Positions 16,733 to 26,600 of a stretch of 42,180 bases of DNA are shown piece after piece (the stretch's first letter is position 1; each line of letters begins with the position of its first letter). This DNA is from an uncultured Spartobacteria bacterium (GTDB lineage Bacteria; Verrucomicrobiota; Verrucomicrobiia; Chthoniobacterales; Chthoniobacteraceae). Position numbers and translations under genes: made by a program. The stretch covers positions 1-42,180 of the forward strand of contig CAIRYQ010000090.1 of the NCBI GenBank assembly GCA_903882875.1, given 5' to 3'. The notes under the pieces are model-generated. The model had not been told where the DNA came from. It did not search any database and was given only the letters and a program-made list of their open reading frames with translations.

Positions 16733-19318
16733 TCAGCTCAGAGCCCGGCGCAATTCATCGGCACGTGCCCTGAGTCCTGGCGGGAGGTCGGCGGGCAACC
16801 GTTCGAGTCCGTGGTAGCGGAGGAATGCCGTGCGAATGGGATTTTTCTGAAACGGGGCGATGGCCAGATGGATCAGCGGGTGCGCAGGGTGGAGGGCATA
16901 AGCACGTTCGATGTCCGCCAGGTTCGCGCCGGGCACTATGAGTGAATCGGCAGCATCGCCGCATGTCGTCTTTGCACCGGGGCGGATGGGTCTTGCCGCA
17001 CCGTGCGCGAGGTGGTGGCGGGCAATATTGCCATACCTCGTGGCGTCCGTGGCGAGCGATCCGTCCAACGCCGCGCGGTGACGGCGCCACTCGTCGGAAG
17101 GGAGATCCACGGGCTCGCCGTCCGGATTCAGGGTGCGCGCCGCGAGCATGCGAAGAAAATCGGGGAACCACGCAGGCGCGGGGGTATTGGTGCCGAGCAT
17201 TTCCCAGACGCGCACCGTCCGATCGTCGGACGCGGTAAGCATTCGCGCGCCGTCCGCGCTGAAGCATGCGTGGCGGACTCTCGCGGCGTGGGTGGGAAAA
17301 ACGGCAACGAGTTTCCCCGACGCCGCTTCCCACAGGCGTGCAGTCTTGTCGTCCGAGGCGGTAACGATGCGCAGCCCATCCGGACTGAATTGCGCACTCC
17401 GCACGGTGCCTTCGTGACCGGAGAGCGTGAGCAGCATTTTTCTCGTGGCCGCATCCCAGACACGTGCAGTCTTGTCATCTGAAGCTGTGACGATACGCTG
17501 GCCGTCCGCACTGAACTGCGCGCTACGGATGGAATCCTGATGGCCTGAAAGGGCAGCAATTGCTTTTCCCGTGGAAAGATCCCAAATGCGCGCGCTTTTG
17601 TCCGCAGATGCAGTGATGACGAGCAGCCCGTCCGGGCTGAATTGCGCGCTCCACACGCACCCCTGATGGCCCTTGAGCCGCATCTCCGGCTCACCCGTCG
17701 CGGCGTCCCATACGCACGCTGTGTTGTCGGATGAGGCGGTGACAATGCGCAGCCCGTCGAGGCTGAATTGCGCGCTCCACACGGAGTCCTCGTGTTCGGA
17801 AAGTGTGAGCAGTCGCCTCGCGGTGCCGGCGTCCCATATGAATGCGGTCTTGTTGTAGCACGCGGTGACGACCCTCGATCCGTCCGGGCTGAACTGCGCG
17901 CCCATAACGGAGTCCTGCAGGTGCGAAAGTGTCGCGACGGCATTGCCGGTGGCGGAGTTCCAGATGCGCGCGGTCCGGTCGGAAGAGGCGGTGACGATGA
18001 ATGTTCCATCCGGGCTGAAACGCGCGCTCCTCACAGAATCCAGATGCCCGGAGAGCGTGTTGAGCGCCTTCTCACAGGAGGTGTCCCATATGCGAGCCGT
18101 CCCATCCGACGACGCGGTGACGATGCACTGCCCGTCGGGGCTGAATTGTGCGGACCAGATCGCGGCATGATGGCCGGGAAATACGGTGATCCATTTTCCC
18201 GTCGTCGCGTCCCATAGGCACGCCGTGCCATCCGCGGACGCGGTGGCAATGCGCAAGCCGTCGTCGCTGAATTGCGCCATGCTCACCGCGCGCTGGTGGA
18301 ATGCGAGCACCGCGGATTCCTTTCCCGCCGCCGCATCCCAGATGCGCGCGGTGTTGTCCGATGAGGCGGTGACGATGCGGGTCCCATCGGGGCTGAACTG
18401 CGCCCGGAGAACCGATTCCTGATGACCAGTGAGAGTCGAAAGGAGGCGTTCTCCGGCAACATCCCAGACGCACGCCGTCCGGTCATAGGATGCCGAGACG
18501 ACGCGCGAACTGTCCGGGCTGAACTGCGCATTCCACACGGCGCCCTGATGGCCGGAAAATGTGGCGACGGCTTTCCCATTCGCGACGGTCCAGACGATCG
18601 CGGTGTTGTCGGAGGATGCGGTGACTACGCGTTCACCATCCGAGCTGAATTGCGCGGAGCGGACAGCGTCTTTGTGGCCAGTGAGGATGGCCACACATTT
18701 TCCAGTTTCAGCTTCCCAAACGCGCACGGTGGATTCCTCGGACACCGTGACGACGCGCGAACCGTCGGGGCTGAATTGCGCGCTGCTCACGGCGCGCTCA
18801 TGACCAATGAGCGTGGCGATCATCGTTCCCGCCGCCGCATCCCATATTCGTGCGGTGCCATCCGCAGAGGCTGTCGCAACGTGCGAACCGTCGGGGCTGA
18901 ACTGCGCGTGGCTGACGGCGCGGGTATGGCCCGCGAGTGTAGTGATGAGTGTCCCGGCGGCTGCGTCCCACACGCATGCGGTATTGTCATACGATGCGGT
19001 CACCACGCGTGAGCCGTCCGGGCTGAACTGCGCGCTCCAGACGGCACCCTCGTGCTCGAGAATGGCGACCGGCGAATGGACGTCCGCAGAGTTCAACAAG
19101 GCGACCGCCTGCTCGGCAGCGAGCGTCGAATCCGGCGCGTATTCGCACGCGCGGGCGAGATGTGCGAGGGCATCGCGATGCAGGCCACGCTTCACGAGTT
19201 CGCGGGCCACGGCACGATCGGCTTGCGCGGCACCAGCCAGCAAGCCGAGAGCCCGCTCGTAGCGCACACGGATGTCGGAATCCGCGAGTGATTCGGAGTT
19301 GCTCGGCTCGTGAGGCAT
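16733..19318 (-). CDS. WD40-repeat protein with 15 near-uniform repeats (STAND partner)
   Basis: An 861-residue protein. Residues 1-75 form helices of TPR type (ARELVKRGLHRDALAHLARA). Then come 15 WD40 repeats of about 42 residues each, with the pattern L-x-G-H-x-x-x-V-x-x-A-Q-F-S-P-D-G-x-x-I/V-V-T-A-S-x-D-x-T-A-x-x-W-D. The C-terminal 150 residues are helical and degenerate TPR-like (PAHPLIHLAIAPFQ). Fifteen repeats would make two seven-bladed propellers plus an extra blade, or a 7+8 arrangement. No signal peptide or enzyme motif is seen. The start at 19318 lies 32 bases after the stop of the STAND NTPase gene on the same strand, so the two form an operon; in many bacteria these modules are fused in one chain. 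The likely role is a ligand-binding or scaffold partner of the NTPase. Confidence 0.88.
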   Translation of the reverse strand: MPHEPSNSESLADSDIRVRYERALGLLAGAAQADRAVARELVKRGLHRDALAHLARACEYAPDSTLAAEQAVALLNSADVHSPVAILEHEGAVWSAQFSPDGSRVVTASYDNTACVWDAAAGTLITTLAGHTRAVSHAQFSPDGSHVATASADGTARIWDAAAGTMIATLIGHERAVSSAQFSPDGSRVVTVSEESTVRVWEAETGKCVAILTGHKDAVRSAQFSSDGERVVTASSDNTAIVWTVANGKAVATFSGHQGAVWNAQFSPDSSRVVSASYDRTACVWDVAGERLLSTLTGHQESVLRAQFSPDGTRIVTASSDNTARIWDAAAGKESAVLAFHQRAVSMAQFSDDGLRIATASADGTACLWDATTGKWITVFPGHHAAIWSAQFSPDGQCIVTASSDGTARIWDTSCEKALNTLSGHLDSVRSARFSPDGTFIVTASSDRTARIWNSATGNAVATLSHLQDSVMGAQFSPDGSRVVTACYNKTAFIWDAGTARRLLTLSEHEDSVWSAQFSLDGLRIVTASSDNTACVWDAATGEPEMRLKGHQGCVWSAQFSPDGLLVITASADKSARIWDLSTGKAIAALSGHQDSIRSAQFSADGQRIVTASDDKTARVWDAATRKMLLTLSGHEGTVRSAQFSPDGLRIVTASDDKTARLWEAASGKLVAVFPTHAARVRHACFSADGARMLTASDDRTVRVWEMLGTNTPAPAWFPDFLRMLAARTLNPDGEPVDLPSDEWRRHRAALDGSLATDATRYGNIARHHLAHGAARPIRPGAKTTCGDAADSLIVPGANLADIERAYALHPAHPLIHLAIAPFQKNPIRTAFLRYHGLERLPADLPPGLRARADELRRALS
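17200..19075 (-). repeat. Tandem 126-bp coding repeat encoding 15 WD40 units
   Basis: Within the WD40 gene the DNA repeats with a period close to 126 bases (42 codons). The conserved core encodes AQFSPDGxRIVTASxDxTA; on the plus strand this appears as recurring ctgaactgcgcgctcc-type strings roughly every 126 bases. The uniformity across 15 units points to recent expansion or gene conversion and makes copy-number change by recombination or slippage likely. Confidence 0.85.
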
Positions 19319-19332
19319 TGGTGTTCAGCGTT

Positions 19333-19350
19333 CGCGGGAAAATGTCCGCG
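19333..19350. other. Short hairpin between the STAND and WD40 genes
   Basis: The sequence cgcgggaaaatgtccgcg forms a 5-bp stem (cgcgg/ccgcg) around an A/T-rich loop in the 32-base gap. A T-run follows on the plus strand, but both genes lie on the minus strand, where the hairpin is preceded by an A-run, so it is not a normal terminator for them. It might modulate translation of the WD40 gene. Confidence 0.35.
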
Positions 19351-22300
19351 CTATTTTTTCTGCGGCCGCAGTTGCGCCCTCACCTTTTCGAGGTTCTCGC
19401 GGAAAATGTCCGGCAATGTCACCATCGTCGCTGGAAGTTTTCCCGCCTTGCGGAGCGGCTCCACGAGTTCGACGGCCTCCGCAAAATTCTTTTCCGCGTC
19501 CGTGAGCTCGTGCTGTTTCTCCTGAATGGATGCCAGATTGGCGATGTTCACAATTCGCGCCAATTGCCACTCCGCGTTTTCCGAATCGCCGGCACAGAGT
19601 TTCCGCAACATCTCGATTGACCGCAGGAATTTTTTCTCCGCATCGGCGAGATTCCCCTGCTCCAGCTCGATGCTGCCGGCCTTTGTAAAACTCCTGCTCA
19701 GTTCAAACCTTGCACCGTTGCTGTCAGGATTGCTGTCCGACATCGCCTGAAAAATCCGCATCGCCTGCGCATGACTCTCGGCCGCGCCCTTCAAGTCCCC
19801 CCGTGATCGGAGAACATCGCCGCGGTTGCTGTAACTCACCGCCAGCGCGCGTTGGTCTTCGGCACCGGGCGCGGATGCGAGCTGGCTCAGGATTTTCTGC
19901 TCCTGTGCGAAGTGGGCTGCGGTGCCCTCGGCATCGCCCAGTTTCGTCGCAAGAATGCCCAGCTTGTCGTGAATCACGCTCAGGCTCAGTTGCCAGTTCC
20001 GGTTCTTCGCGTCGCGTTTCACCAATTCCCGCCGGATATTCAGCGCCTCGCCGTAGCTCTCGTCGGCGCTGTCATAATCCCCCTGCGCTGTCTGGGCGTC
20101 GCCCATCTTCGTGAGGCCCACACTTTGAAGATGCTGCCAGTCATCATTGTTCGTGTCGCGCGCCACGAGCTGCTTCGAGATGTCCAGCGCGTTTGTAAAA
20201 CTCAGAGTGGCTGCCTTGAAATCCGCGGCATCCATCTGCGTGTCGCCCGTCCGGATCGCATCCTCGGCGCGGCGCACCAACTGGACAGGATTGTTTTCGT
20301 CCACGTCCAGCTTCTTATAAACCTCGTCCACCCGCTTCTTCAGGTCTTGCAAAAAAATGGTGGGGCCTTTTTCCGACAGTTGCCTGTCCACGTTTCGCAC
20401 TTCATCCACAAAATCGAGCGCCACTTTGTACCTCGAGTCCGCAGTCTTTTTCGCCGCGGTGGCTTCGAGCGCCTCAGCCTTGGCCTGGGCGGACGCTTCG
20501 TCGGCGAGTTTCCGCAGGTCCTCCTCTGTTTTCCTCGCGACTATCGCCTCCTTCTCCCGTTGTGCGAGCGCACTAGCCTGCTCTGTGGCGCGCTTCGTGG
20601 CTTCCACGGCCAGTTTCCGCTGCGTGTCCGCGCTCGTGGCGGCATCCCGCGCCGCCTTCGTCTGGATCATTGCCACCGCGCCGCCTGCCAAGGCGATGCC
20701 AGTCAGAAAAGTCATCGCCGTGAACGCTATCCGGCGCCTCCGTTTTGCCGCACGCTCGCGTTCCTCCGCGTGCGCGATGGATGCCTCGATGTATTCGCGC
20801 TCAGTCGGCCCGAGGTCATCCTCGCGGGCGGCAAGGATTGTCCGTGCGTCTTCGAGCGGCTTGCCCGGCGAGAGGAGATACTCGGCGGCTCGGGCGTTTT
20901 CATTCCACGCCCGCAATCCCTCGCGGAGACGTGCGCGGGCGCGGAGAAAATCCCGGTTGCGCTCGATCCATTGCGAGGCGCGGGGCCAGCAGCGCAGCAG
21001 CGCCTCGTGCGAAAGTGTGACGATCGACTCGCCGCTGGACGCATCGCGATCGGTAAAAAAGAGACGCTCCTTCACAAATGCCGCGATCAATTTCGCGCGC
21101 TCGGGTGTGGACGCCGCGCTGTCCGTCAGAACACGCGCGCGGGTCGCCCCGGCATCAGTGTCCTCGCGCAGAGTCACAAGCGAGGAAAGGACTCCATCCA
21201 GCGCGGCCTGCACCGCGAGCTGCAGCGCCAGGAAGACGGCTTCCGCGCGATGTCCGAGCGCGCCTTCAACACCGCCAAGTTCGCGATATTGCGTCAGCGT
21301 AAGCGTGCCGTCGGAAGTGCGGCGCTCGAAGAGTTCACGCAACGCGTATTCGAGGAGCGGCAGCGCCTCGGGGTGCCGCGTCGCATCGTCCAGCAACAGC
21401 CGATCGAGCGCCGCGCCGGTGGAGCTGTCCTTTTCAAAGCGCAGCCCGGCGAGACTCGCGGGCGCCGTGATGATGCGGCGCAAATCGTCCGCATCCGGCA
21501 CGAGGAGATCGAATTGCCCGTGCGCGCCTTTCATCGCCATGAGACGCGGAAGCGTCTGGCATTGATCGTAGAAGTCCGAGCGCACCGTCGCGAGCACCCA
21601 CACCGAACCGGAACGCGCAAGCGCATCCACCGCGACGCTGAAAACTTCCCGATCGTCGGGACCGATGGCGCTGTGGCTGAAGAGTTCCTCGAACTGATCG
21701 ATCAGCAGAAAAAGCCGCACGCCGGTGCCGAGCGCATTTGGCAGCACGACGCGGCAGAAGAGCCTTGGATCCTCCCGCAGGCCGGCGGCGAGTGCATCGG
21801 GGCTCGTGCCGCTCTCGCGCAATTCCGGCAGCGCAGAGCACAACACGCTGGCGAGTCCGGCGCAGAGATCTCTTCCCGAGGTCCCGGGGATGAAAATCGC
21901 GTGCCGCCAAGCACGCACCGTTTCATCCACGTCGAACTGTGTCACCATCGGCAGCACGCCCGCGCGGGCGAGTGACGACTTGCCGCTGCCGCTCGCACCC
22001 ACAATGAGCACAAAGGCGCAACCCGCCGCCGCCTGATGACGCAGGGCGAGTTGCACGGAACAGATCTCATCCTCGCGTCCGAAAAAAATCCCCGCGTGCT
22101 GCGGCTCGAACACATCCAGTCCTCGGAAGGGCGCACCCATTTCGGAGAGATCCCACGTGGCCCCGCCGCCGTCGCCGAGCAGCCCGTCGAGAATCTCGCG
22201 CACATGCACACGCAGCCGGTGCGCGAACTCGACCGGCTTCGTATAGGTGTGGTGGGTGCGCGCCTTCGATCCCTGCAACGCGTCGGCCAGGTGCGCGGCG

Positions 22301-22752
22301 ATGAAATCCTCGGCGAGCTGCCGCTCGCGCAGCATATCCTCGAGGCTGTCGGGAGGCTGGCTTTTCTGCCGTTCAAGAAAGCCGTCCGGATCGTCGCGCG
22401 TATAGGCGAGAATCGCCGGGCGCATCCCACCGCTGGTCTCCCGGCTGGCAAGCACGAGCTGGAATTCGCGTTCCGTGCCGCCGGACTTTTTTCCAGAAGC
22501 GTCCGCCAGCGATCCGAGCTGCGACCACAGGATGAGCACCGCGATGTCGATGCCATGCTCCGGCGAAAGCATGAGATCGATTTTCTGCCGTGCCGTCATG
22601 TCCTCCTGCAGTTGCAGTTCTTCCCACGGCACCGAGATGAGCAGGAAACGCCCCTCATACCTGGGCTGAAGACTGGCGATCACATCGCGCGCTTTCTGCC
22701 GTTCATCCGCCACGTCCTCGGGACTGGAAATGAGTATGCGAATCGTTTTCAT
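19351..22752 (-). CDS. DUF4062-like/STAND NTPase with transmembrane, coiled-coil and TPR regions
   Basis: A 1133-residue multidomain protein. Residues 1-150 are DUF4062-like (IRILISSPEDVADERQKA; IDIAVLILWSQLG; SGGTEREFQLVLAS). Near 206-226, PFRGLDVFEPQHAGIFFGRE marks the start of an nSTAND1-type NTPase, with Walker A GASGSGKSS (Lys258) and Walker B FLLIDQFEEL (Asp352). Winged-helix/ARC-like sequence follows, including VTLSHEALLRCWPRASQW. A membrane segment lies near 673-695 (FTAMTFLTGIALAGGAVAMI), then an Ala/Lys/Glu-rich coiled coil (about 700-775), then TPR repeats to the end. STAND proteins are ATP-driven switches that oligomerise on ligand binding. ATG at 22752 is preferred over the GTG at 22779 because the DUF4062 strand begins there. 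It is followed by the WD40 gene. A conflict/defence or signalling role is inferred from architecture. Confidence 0.88.
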   Translation of the reverse strand: MKTIRILISSPEDVADERQKARDVIASLQPRYEGRFLLISVPWEELQLQEDMTARQKIDLMLSPEHGIDIAVLILWSQLGSLADASGKKSGGTEREFQLVLASRETSGGMRPAILAYTRDDPDGFLERQKSQPPDSLEDMLRERQLAEDFIAAHLADALQGSKARTHHTYTKPVEFAHRLRVHVREILDGLLGDGGGATWDLSEMGAPFRGLDVFEPQHAGIFFGREDEICSVQLALRHQAAAGCAFVLIVGASGSGKSSLARAGVLPMVTQFDVDETVRAWRHAIFIPGTSGRDLCAGLASVLCSALPELRESGTSPDALAAGLREDPRLFCRVVLPNALGTGVRLFLLIDQFEELFSHSAIGPDDREVFSVAVDALARSGSVWVLATVRSDFYDQCQTLPRLMAMKGAHGQFDLLVPDADDLRRIITAPASLAGLRFEKDSSTGAALDRLLLDDATRHPEALPLLEYALRELFERRTSDGTLTLTQYRELGGVEGALGHRAEAVFLALQLAVQAALDGVLSSLVTLREDTDAGATRARVLTDSAASTPERAKLIAAFVKERLFFTDRDASSGESIVTLSHEALLRCWPRASQWIERNRDFLRARARLREGLRAWNENARAAEYLLSPGKPLEDARTILAAREDDLGPTEREYIEASIAHAEERERAAKRRRRIAFTAMTFLTGIALAGGAVAMIQTKAARDAATSADTQRKLAVEATKRATEQASALAQREKEAIVARKTEEDLRKLADEASAQAKAEALEATAAKKTADSRYKVALDFVDEVRNVDRQLSEKGPTIFLQDLKKRVDEVYKKLDVDENNPVQLVRRAEDAIRTGDTQMDAADFKAATLSFTNALDISKQLVARDTNNDDWQHLQSVGLTKMGDAQTAQGDYDSADESYGEALNIRRELVKRDAKNRNWQLSLSVIHDKLGILATKLGDAEGTAAHFAQEQKILSQLASAPGAEDQRALAVSYSNRGDVLRSRGDLKGAAESHAQAMRIFQAMSDSNPDSNGARFELSRSFTKAGSIELEQGNLADAEKKFLRSIEMLRKLCAGDSENAEWQLARIVNIANLASIQEKQHELTDAEKNFAEAVELVEPLRKAGKLPATMVTLPDIFRENLEKVRAQLRPQKK

Positions 22753-22891
22753 CGGGAAGGGACGGATTCCCTTATGCACCTACCGGGAGCGCCACATTTC
22801 AGCAACACACGAAATGCTGTGTCGCGGGGCGGCACCTCATTTGCATGCGACGCCCACAGGCACCAGTCATCCCGAGTTCGGCGGGACAAGT

Positions 22892-22920
22892 TTGGAGTTG
22901 CGAGCACGGGCGGGGACAAT
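22892..22920 (+). promoter_or_regulatory. Possible sigma-70-type promoter for the small lipoprotein gene
   Basis: A -35-like TTGGAG (22892-22897) and a -10-like GACAAT (22915-22920) are separated by exactly 17 bases, each matching four of six consensus positions. Transcription would begin near 22927, about 44 bases before the ATG at 22971. It lies in the 218-base divergent region shared with the STAND gene; no equally good pair was found facing the other way. Confidence 0.3.
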
Positions 22921-22970
22921 GGCAAACAGATGAGTTGTAGTGCCGGAATCGCTGTGTCAGCCTCAACCCC

Positions 22971-23564
22971 ATGAACGCCATCCTGTCCTTTAAGAAAGTC
23001 TGTGTTACCTGTGTGACGCTCCTCGCTTTTGCCGGAGGCACGATTCTCATGACAAGCTGCAAGACTGCGGCGCTCGTGGGAGCCATCGCGGGTGCGGGCA
23101 CTGTCGTCGCGGTCGTGGTCGTCGCAAAGTACAAGGCGAACGAACGGCAGAAGACCGCCGCTACCGCGCGCGCACGCGCCGCAACAGTGGAACTCGCCGC
23201 ACACCCCGTTGCCGGCAAGCACCACGTCAAGGCGCAGGCTGCACCGAAAAAGAAAGCCGCCGCGGCGAATCCCGACGTCGTCGTCGCCGTGGAAAATCCA
23301 AAGCCTGAGCAACCCGCACGTCCCATTCCGAGCCCTGAGGAGATGGAAGAAGCGCTCACCCACAAGCTGCCGAAGTATCTCGCCGTACCCGTACCTAAGC
23401 AACAAATCGCCGCCGAGGAGAAGGGCGAGGCGACCTACATGCTCTGGGACACGCACCGCCAACAATTGGTTACCGACGATGTCTATGTACTGAAACACGA
23501 CGTACGCGCAGGGGTGACTGTGAGGCTGAATGGCGTCAAAGCGCACGTCGCCAGCGCCGAGTAG
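22971..23564 (+). CDS. Small predicted lipoprotein, Ala/Lys-rich
   Basis: A 197-residue protein of no recognised family. It has a hydrophobic N-terminus with a plausible lipobox, LMTSC near residue 30, followed at once by a second hydrophobic stretch (ALVGAIAGAGTVVAVVVVA, about 34-52). The middle is a low-complexity Ala/Lys/Pro-rich linker (APKKKAAAANP). The C-terminal domain has ATYMLWDTHRQQLVTDDVYVL and VRLNGVKAHVA, suggesting a small beta-rich module. It is probably anchored in the envelope. It is transcribed divergently from the STAND/WD40 operon, so shared regulation is possible but unproven. A hairpin lies about 20 bases after the stop. Confidence 0.65.
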   Translation: MNAILSFKKVCVTCVTLLAFAGGTILMTSCKTAALVGAIAGAGTVVAVVVVAKYKANERQKTAATARARAATVELAAHPVAGKHHVKAQAAPKKKAAAANPDVVVAVENPKPEQPARPIPSPEEMEEALTHKLPKYLAVPVPKQQIAAEEKGEATYMLWDTHRQQLVTDDVYVLKHDVRAGVTVRLNGVKAHVASAE

Positions 23565-23583
23565 TCGTACCGATTTACCGGAG

Positions 23584-23603
23584 TCGGAGCGAACCCGCTC
23601 CGA
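23584..23603. terminator. Perfect 8-bp stem hairpin after the lipoprotein gene
   Basis: TCGGAGCG and CGCTCCGA pair perfectly around the loop AACC, 20 bases after the stop at 23564. There is no T-run on either side, so an intrinsic terminator is only one possibility; a transcript-stabilising hairpin or a protein-binding palindrome fits equally well. Confidence 0.35.
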
Positions 23604-23648
23604 TGAATTCAGCGCTAACCAGGGGCGACACGCCGGGTCATTAAGCGT

Positions 23649-26600
23649 GTGACACCGTTTCAAAATACCGCCTCGCTGCTGCGGAAAAACCGTTCGTCTG
23701 TCCGCCACATCGTCGCGTGTCTGGTGGTGCTGCATCTGGCTTTTTCCGCTTGGGCGTTGGATTCGACCGACACCGCAAGCGCAATGCGTGTGCTGAAATC
23801 GAACTGTTTCTCGTGCCACGACGATCAAAAGAAAAAAGGCGGCCTCGTGATGACTTCGCGCGAGGCGTTGCTGAAAGGCGGCGATGACGGCGCGGCGCTC
23901 ACCGTCGGCAAGCCGGACGGGAGCAAGCTCATTTCCTCACTCGCAGCGGATGCCGATCCGCACATGCCGCCGAAAAAGCAGCTCGCCTCCGCGCAGATCG
24001 ATCTGCTGCGAAAGTGGATCGCCGAGGGCGCGCCCTGGGATGCGGCGGCGCTGAAAGCCCAGCCCTCGGCTCCGCGCACCGTCGCGCTCGCGGCGATGCC
24101 GGCGGCGTATCGCCCGGTGCTCGCGATTGCGCTTTCGCCCGATGCGAAGCGCCTCGCGGTCGGCTGCGGAAATGAAGTCGTGCTCTTCGACGTGACTGGA
24201 AAGGATCCCGCGGTCGTCGCGCGTGGGAGCGCGCATCTCGATCCGGTGCAATCCGTCGTGTGGAGCCCCGATGGGAAACGGATCGCGAGCGGCGCGTTCC
24301 GGCGCATCGTGCTGTGGAATGGCGAGACGCTTGCGCAGGAAGGCGAGATCATCGGCGGTCTCACCGATCGCATCACGGCACTGCGATTTCTCGGCGAGGG
24401 GAAACAGATCCTCGCCGCGGACGGACGCGTGGCCGAGGAGGGCACTGTGCGCATCGTCGAGACCGCGACCGGCGCGTTCACGGCGTCGTGGCTCGCGCAC
24501 AAGGACACCATTTTCGATCTCGCGATGAGCCGCGACGGGAAGCTGCTCGCAACGGCGGGCGGCGACCGGCTCGTGAAAATATGGGACCTCGCGACGCGCA
24601 GGGAAATCGCGAAGCTCGAAGGCCACACGGCGCAGGTGCTCGCGGTGGCGTTCGATGAGAAAGGCGAGCGGCTCATCAGCGGCGGTGCGGATCAGGATCT
24701 CAAGCTGTGGGACGTGAAGACGAAGGAGCGCATCAACTCGCTCGGCAAGCACAGCGCCGCCGTCACGTCGCTCGCGTGGGTTCCGGGCGGGCCGACGATT
24801 TTCGCCGCGAGCGACGACGGCGACGCGCACAGCTACACGGAGCTTCAGGCGCACAACGGCACGCAGGCCTCGGGCTCCGCCAAGGCGCTGCGGATGCCGG
24901 GCGCGGAGAGCGCGCTGCACTGCATCACAGCGAGCACGGACGGCGAGCGCGTCTTCGCAGGCACACAGGACGGCCGCGTGGTCGCGTGGGACAAGGCGGG
25001 CAAGCAGACGGGCGTGAGCGATGTGCGCGCGAAGGCGGAGGTGAAAGGCGAGGCCCCGAGCTTCGTGCGCGACGTGCTGCCGATTTTGAGCAAAGCCGGC
25101 TGCAACGCGGGCGCGTGCCACGCGAAGGCCGAGGGACAAAACGGGTTCCGGCTCACGGTGTTTTCATTCGATCCGCTCACAGACCACCGCGAAATCACAC
25201 AGGAGGCACGCGGACGCCGCATTTTTCCCGCATCGCCCGAGGAGAGCCTGCTGCTGCTGAAGGCCACGCTCACCATCCCGCACGAGGGCGGCGAGCGCAT
25301 CGAGAAAAATTCCGAGGCCTACCGCACGATCGCGCAGTGGATTCGCGGCGGCACGGTGTATCGCGCAGACAATGAGCCGACGCTCGAACGTCTCGTCGTG
25401 ACGCCAGCGGAGCGGACGTACAAAAAATCCGAGACGCAGCAGCTCACGGTGAAGGCTCACTATTCCGACGGTTCAGTGCGCGACGTGACAGGGCTCGCGG
25501 GCTTCGACTCGAACGACAAGGAAATCGTGCGCGTGACCGAGGACGGCCTCGTGCGGACGGGCACACTCAGCGGCGAAGGCGTGATCATCGCGCGCTACAT
25601 GGGCCTCGTAGCCGGTTCGCGGATCAGCGTGCCGTCTGACAAGCTGCTGGCGGAGGAAAAATACGCGGCGCTGACGGTGAACAACGTCATTGATGAGAAG
25701 GCCTACGCCCATTTCAAGCGGCTCGGACTTTTTCCCTCGGAGCCGTGCAGCGATTCGGAATTTCTGCGACGCGCATCGCTCGACACCATCGGCGTGCTGC
25801 CGACTGGGGAAGAGGCGCGCGCCTTTCTCGCCGACACTGATCCGAAGAAACGTGAGAAGCTGATCGAGCGGCTGCTCGCGCATCCCGCGTGGGCGGATTT
25901 CTGGGCGAACAAGTGGGCCGACCTGCTGCGCCCCGCGCCGGATCACGCGGGTGTGAAGAGCGTTTACGTGATCGATCAATGGCTGCGCGAGACGTTCCGC
26001 GCGAACACGCCTTACGATCAGTTCGTGCGCGAAATCATCACTTGCGAGGGCAACACGCACCGGCACGGGCCCGCAGTCGTGTACCGCGACAAGCGCGAGC
26101 CCGCGGAATTCACCACGATGTTCAGCCAGCTCTTCCTCGGCGTGCGGCTCGACTGCGCGAAGTGCCATCATCACCCAAATGAAAAATGGGGGCAGGATGA
26201 TTTCTACCGCTTCGCCGCATTCTTCGGCCCGATGGGACGGAAAGGCGCGGGAATCTCCGCGCCGATCTCGGCGGGAAATGAGACTTTCTATTTTGCACCA
26301 GGAAAATCCGTGAAGCACCCGGTGACGAATGAAGTGATGCAGCCGCAGCCGCCCGACGGCCCGGCGGTGAAGACGGACGACAGCGCCGATCCGCGCCATG
26401 CGCTCGCGGACTGGATGACCGATGCAAAGAATCCATTCTTCGCACGCGCCGCTGTGAACCGCGTGTGGGCCGCGTTTTTCGGCCGCGGCATCGTGGATCC
26501 GGTGGATGATTTCCGAATCTCGAATCCGCCGTCGAATCCCGCGCTGCTCGACGCCCTCGGGCAGGAATTCGTGAAGCAAAAATTTGATCTGAAGGCCCTC

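Noticed and set aside
17200-19075. Periodic repeats considered as a CRISPR-like array
   Set aside because: The 126-base period lies inside one open frame and encodes WD40 repeats; there are no short repeats with unique spacers and no cas genes.
19333-19358. Intrinsic terminator (hairpin plus T-run on the plus strand) between STAND and WD40
   Set aside because: No plus-strand gene ends here; both neighbours read on the minus strand, where the T-run is an A-run before the stem.
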